The position numbers and the translations under genes were made by a program. The notes beneath the pieces are model-generated. The model made no database searches, was not told the origin of the DNA, and saw only the letters and a program-made list of their open reading frames with translations. From the NCBI GenBank assembly GCA_024695225.1, contig JAILIO010000298.1, positions 1 through 23,523 of the forward strand: a stretch of DNA of 23,523 nucleotides, given 5' to 3'. Numbering within the stretch: the stretch's first letter is position 1; every line of letters begins with the position of its first letter. Below, in pieces: positions 22,381 to 23,523 of the stretch. Source of the stretch: Lachnospiraceae bacterium. GTDB taxonomy: Bacteria; Bacillota; Clostridia; Lachnospirales; Lachnospiraceae.

Positions 22381-23523
22381 TTGTTGAATTCCTCCCTGGG
22401 GACAGCGATCACAGAATCCTTTCCGTAGAACTCGGCGGTGACTTTATTTGTAAAAGCGGTGGGGTCGGACAGGAGGGGCATGTGCATAAAAGGCCCCTGT
22501 GAATCGTTCATCTCCGGTACGACCGCATCTCTTATGTTCTCATCCTCCAGTATGGCTATCCTTTCTCTCATCTGGGCTTCAAAATCGGAAAGTCCTCCGC
22601 TTGCCGCAAATTTGATGCAGGTGTAGTCCACGGTGTTGTCGAAGAGACGTCCGGACAGCACAAGGCAGAAGATCATGGATATCAGAAACAGAGGCACCCT
22701 GATATCCGGCATTTTCTCTGTAAAGGACAGAAAAGAACTTTTGTGAAATACAGTCTTTACAAAACAGGTCATATATACTGCAGCGATGGTGAGGCAGATC
22801 ATAAAAGTGAAATAATAAGTGTCGTAAACACCGCCGGAAAAACCGGAGGACACGTCATCTCCTGCGTAGATCTCAGGCGCGTAAGTGAAACTGTACACCA
22901 GATAGAGCACGGGCAGTACAATGTACGGCCGGCGAAATGAGACATCTCCTTTGTGTTCCTCCATATTCCAAGTCTCTGCCGTAAATACCACGACCAATAT
23001 CACAAATATTATTATCAGCGGAGCGCTCTTTATATATGTCACGGGATCTGTCAGTCCCTTGTAAAGGGAACCTGTGACAGTGTTCACAAGCCTTTCCGCT
23101 CCGGGGGTAAGGCCTTCGCTGCCGCTCCTCTTGGCGTTCCCCGGGGACATGGCTGAAAACAGGAACGATATACATTCCAGGGCCAGTGGGATCAGAAGTA
23201 AATAACCCCTCTTTGGGGAATAAGCTCTCTCACCCCTTAGAAGCAGTGTGCGGGATGGGGTTTTCTTCATGAAGACCGAATACACGCCGTGGAAAAAAAT
23301 GATCATGGCAGAAAGCACAAATTCCGGATATCCGGAACCGCCTATATAGATCAGGAGGAGGGTGCAGCACACAATGTAGCGAAGCTTTCCCGTGTCCGTA
23401 AATCTGATGGCCAAAAGCAGAGCCAAAAGGGAAAATCCGAAGGAAAGAGTGTAGACAGATATTCCCGTAAACCAGAATATCCCGCCTCTGGGGGCGGGCA
23501 TATACTGTATGAGCAGTATGGTC
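22377..23523 (-). CDS. Polytopic membrane protein, 3' part (DUF6056-like?), 5' end outside window
   Basis: The frame is open to the right edge; a Met at 23499-23501 is preceded by in-frame codons (T-I-L-L-I-Q-Y), so it is unlikely to be the start. About 382 residues are visible, with roughly seven membrane segments and a C-terminal extracytoplasmic domain (~last 90 residues). An AMSPGNAKRSG motif after a membrane segment and the ending with N-x-V-T-A-E-F-Y-G-K-D-S resemble the DUF6056 / GT-C-like membrane proteins, judged from memory and unconfirmed. Translationally coupled to the rhomboid gene by ATGA. Confidence 0.6.
   Translation of the reverse strand, partial: TILLIQYMPAPRGGIFWFTGISVYTLSFGFSLLALLLAIRFTDTGKLRYIVCCTLLLIYIGGSGYPEFVLSAMIIFFHGVYSVFMKKTPSRTLLLRGERAYSPKRGYLLLIPLALECISFLFSAMSPGNAKRSGSEGLTPGAERLVNTVTGSLYKGLTDPVTYIKSAPLIIIFVILVVVFTAETWNMEEHKGDVSFRRPYIVLPVLYLVYSFTYAPEIYAGDDVSSGFSGGVYDTYYFTFMICLTIAAVYMTCFVKTVFHKSSFLSFTEKMPDIRVPLFLISMIFCLVLSGRLFDNTVDYTCIKFAASGGLSDFEAQMRERIAILEDENIRDAVVPEMNDSQGPFMHMPLLSDPTAFTNKVTAEFYGKDSVIAVPREEFNK

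Overview
The window looks like ordinary chromosome of a Gram-positive anaerobe of the class Clostridia, most likely close to Lachnospiraceae. This rests on four things: the phoH / YqfF-like / ybeY gene order; a PUA-less glutamate 5-kinase; an NfnAB-type ferredoxin:NADP oxidoreductase pair; and mixed-GC coding sequence rich in ATA isoleucine and AGA/AGG arginine codons with strong AGGAGG ribosome binding sites. The assignment is inferred from gene content; no rRNA or tRNA is present.

Layout. Bases 2-19537 are all plus strand. First comes the 3' part of a highly charged helical protein with a 12 x 18-bp coding repeat, then an FtsK/SpoIIIE DNA translocase, folD, and a zinc-ribbon/TM/TPR/chitobiase-like-domain protein that overlaps folD by 4 bp. 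Next is a tight cluster: nfnA, nfnB, phoH, a degenerate YqfF/PgpH-like membrane HD protein, ybeY, a polytopic MOP-like membrane protein and a BaiN/HI0933-type flavoprotein. Most junctions in it are 4-bp ATGA/TTGA overlaps, which suggests translational coupling. A 40-bp-period repeat array (13998-14213) follows. After it come proB, 5-formyltetrahydrofolate cyclo-ligase and proA (proline synthesis with a folate-repair gene inserted), an M18 aminopeptidase and queA. The last bases of queA are repeated about three more times downstream of its stop (19514-19658). From there to the right edge all genes are on the minus strand: a membrane protein fragment (5' end outside the window), a rhomboid protease, a lipoprotein, then a sigma-A-like promoter, a PilZ (c-di-GMP receptor) protein and a divergent CbiB/CobD-like membrane protein.

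How the genes fit together. folD and the cyclo-ligase are one-carbon folate enzymes. NfnAB balances NADH, NADPH and reduced ferredoxin, and proBA consumes NADPH. PhoH, YbeY and QueA act on RNA or tRNA. The minus-strand block looks like an envelope/signalling module. No phage, transposon, CRISPR array or classical defence system is visible. The most unusual features are the two non-homologous ~40-bp tandem arrays that both begin at the stop codon of the preceding gene, the catalytically broken PgpH homologue at its conserved locus, an EF-hand/dockerin-like loop in the FtsK linker, and a hairpin that may bring a distant Shine-Dalgarno to the ftsK start.
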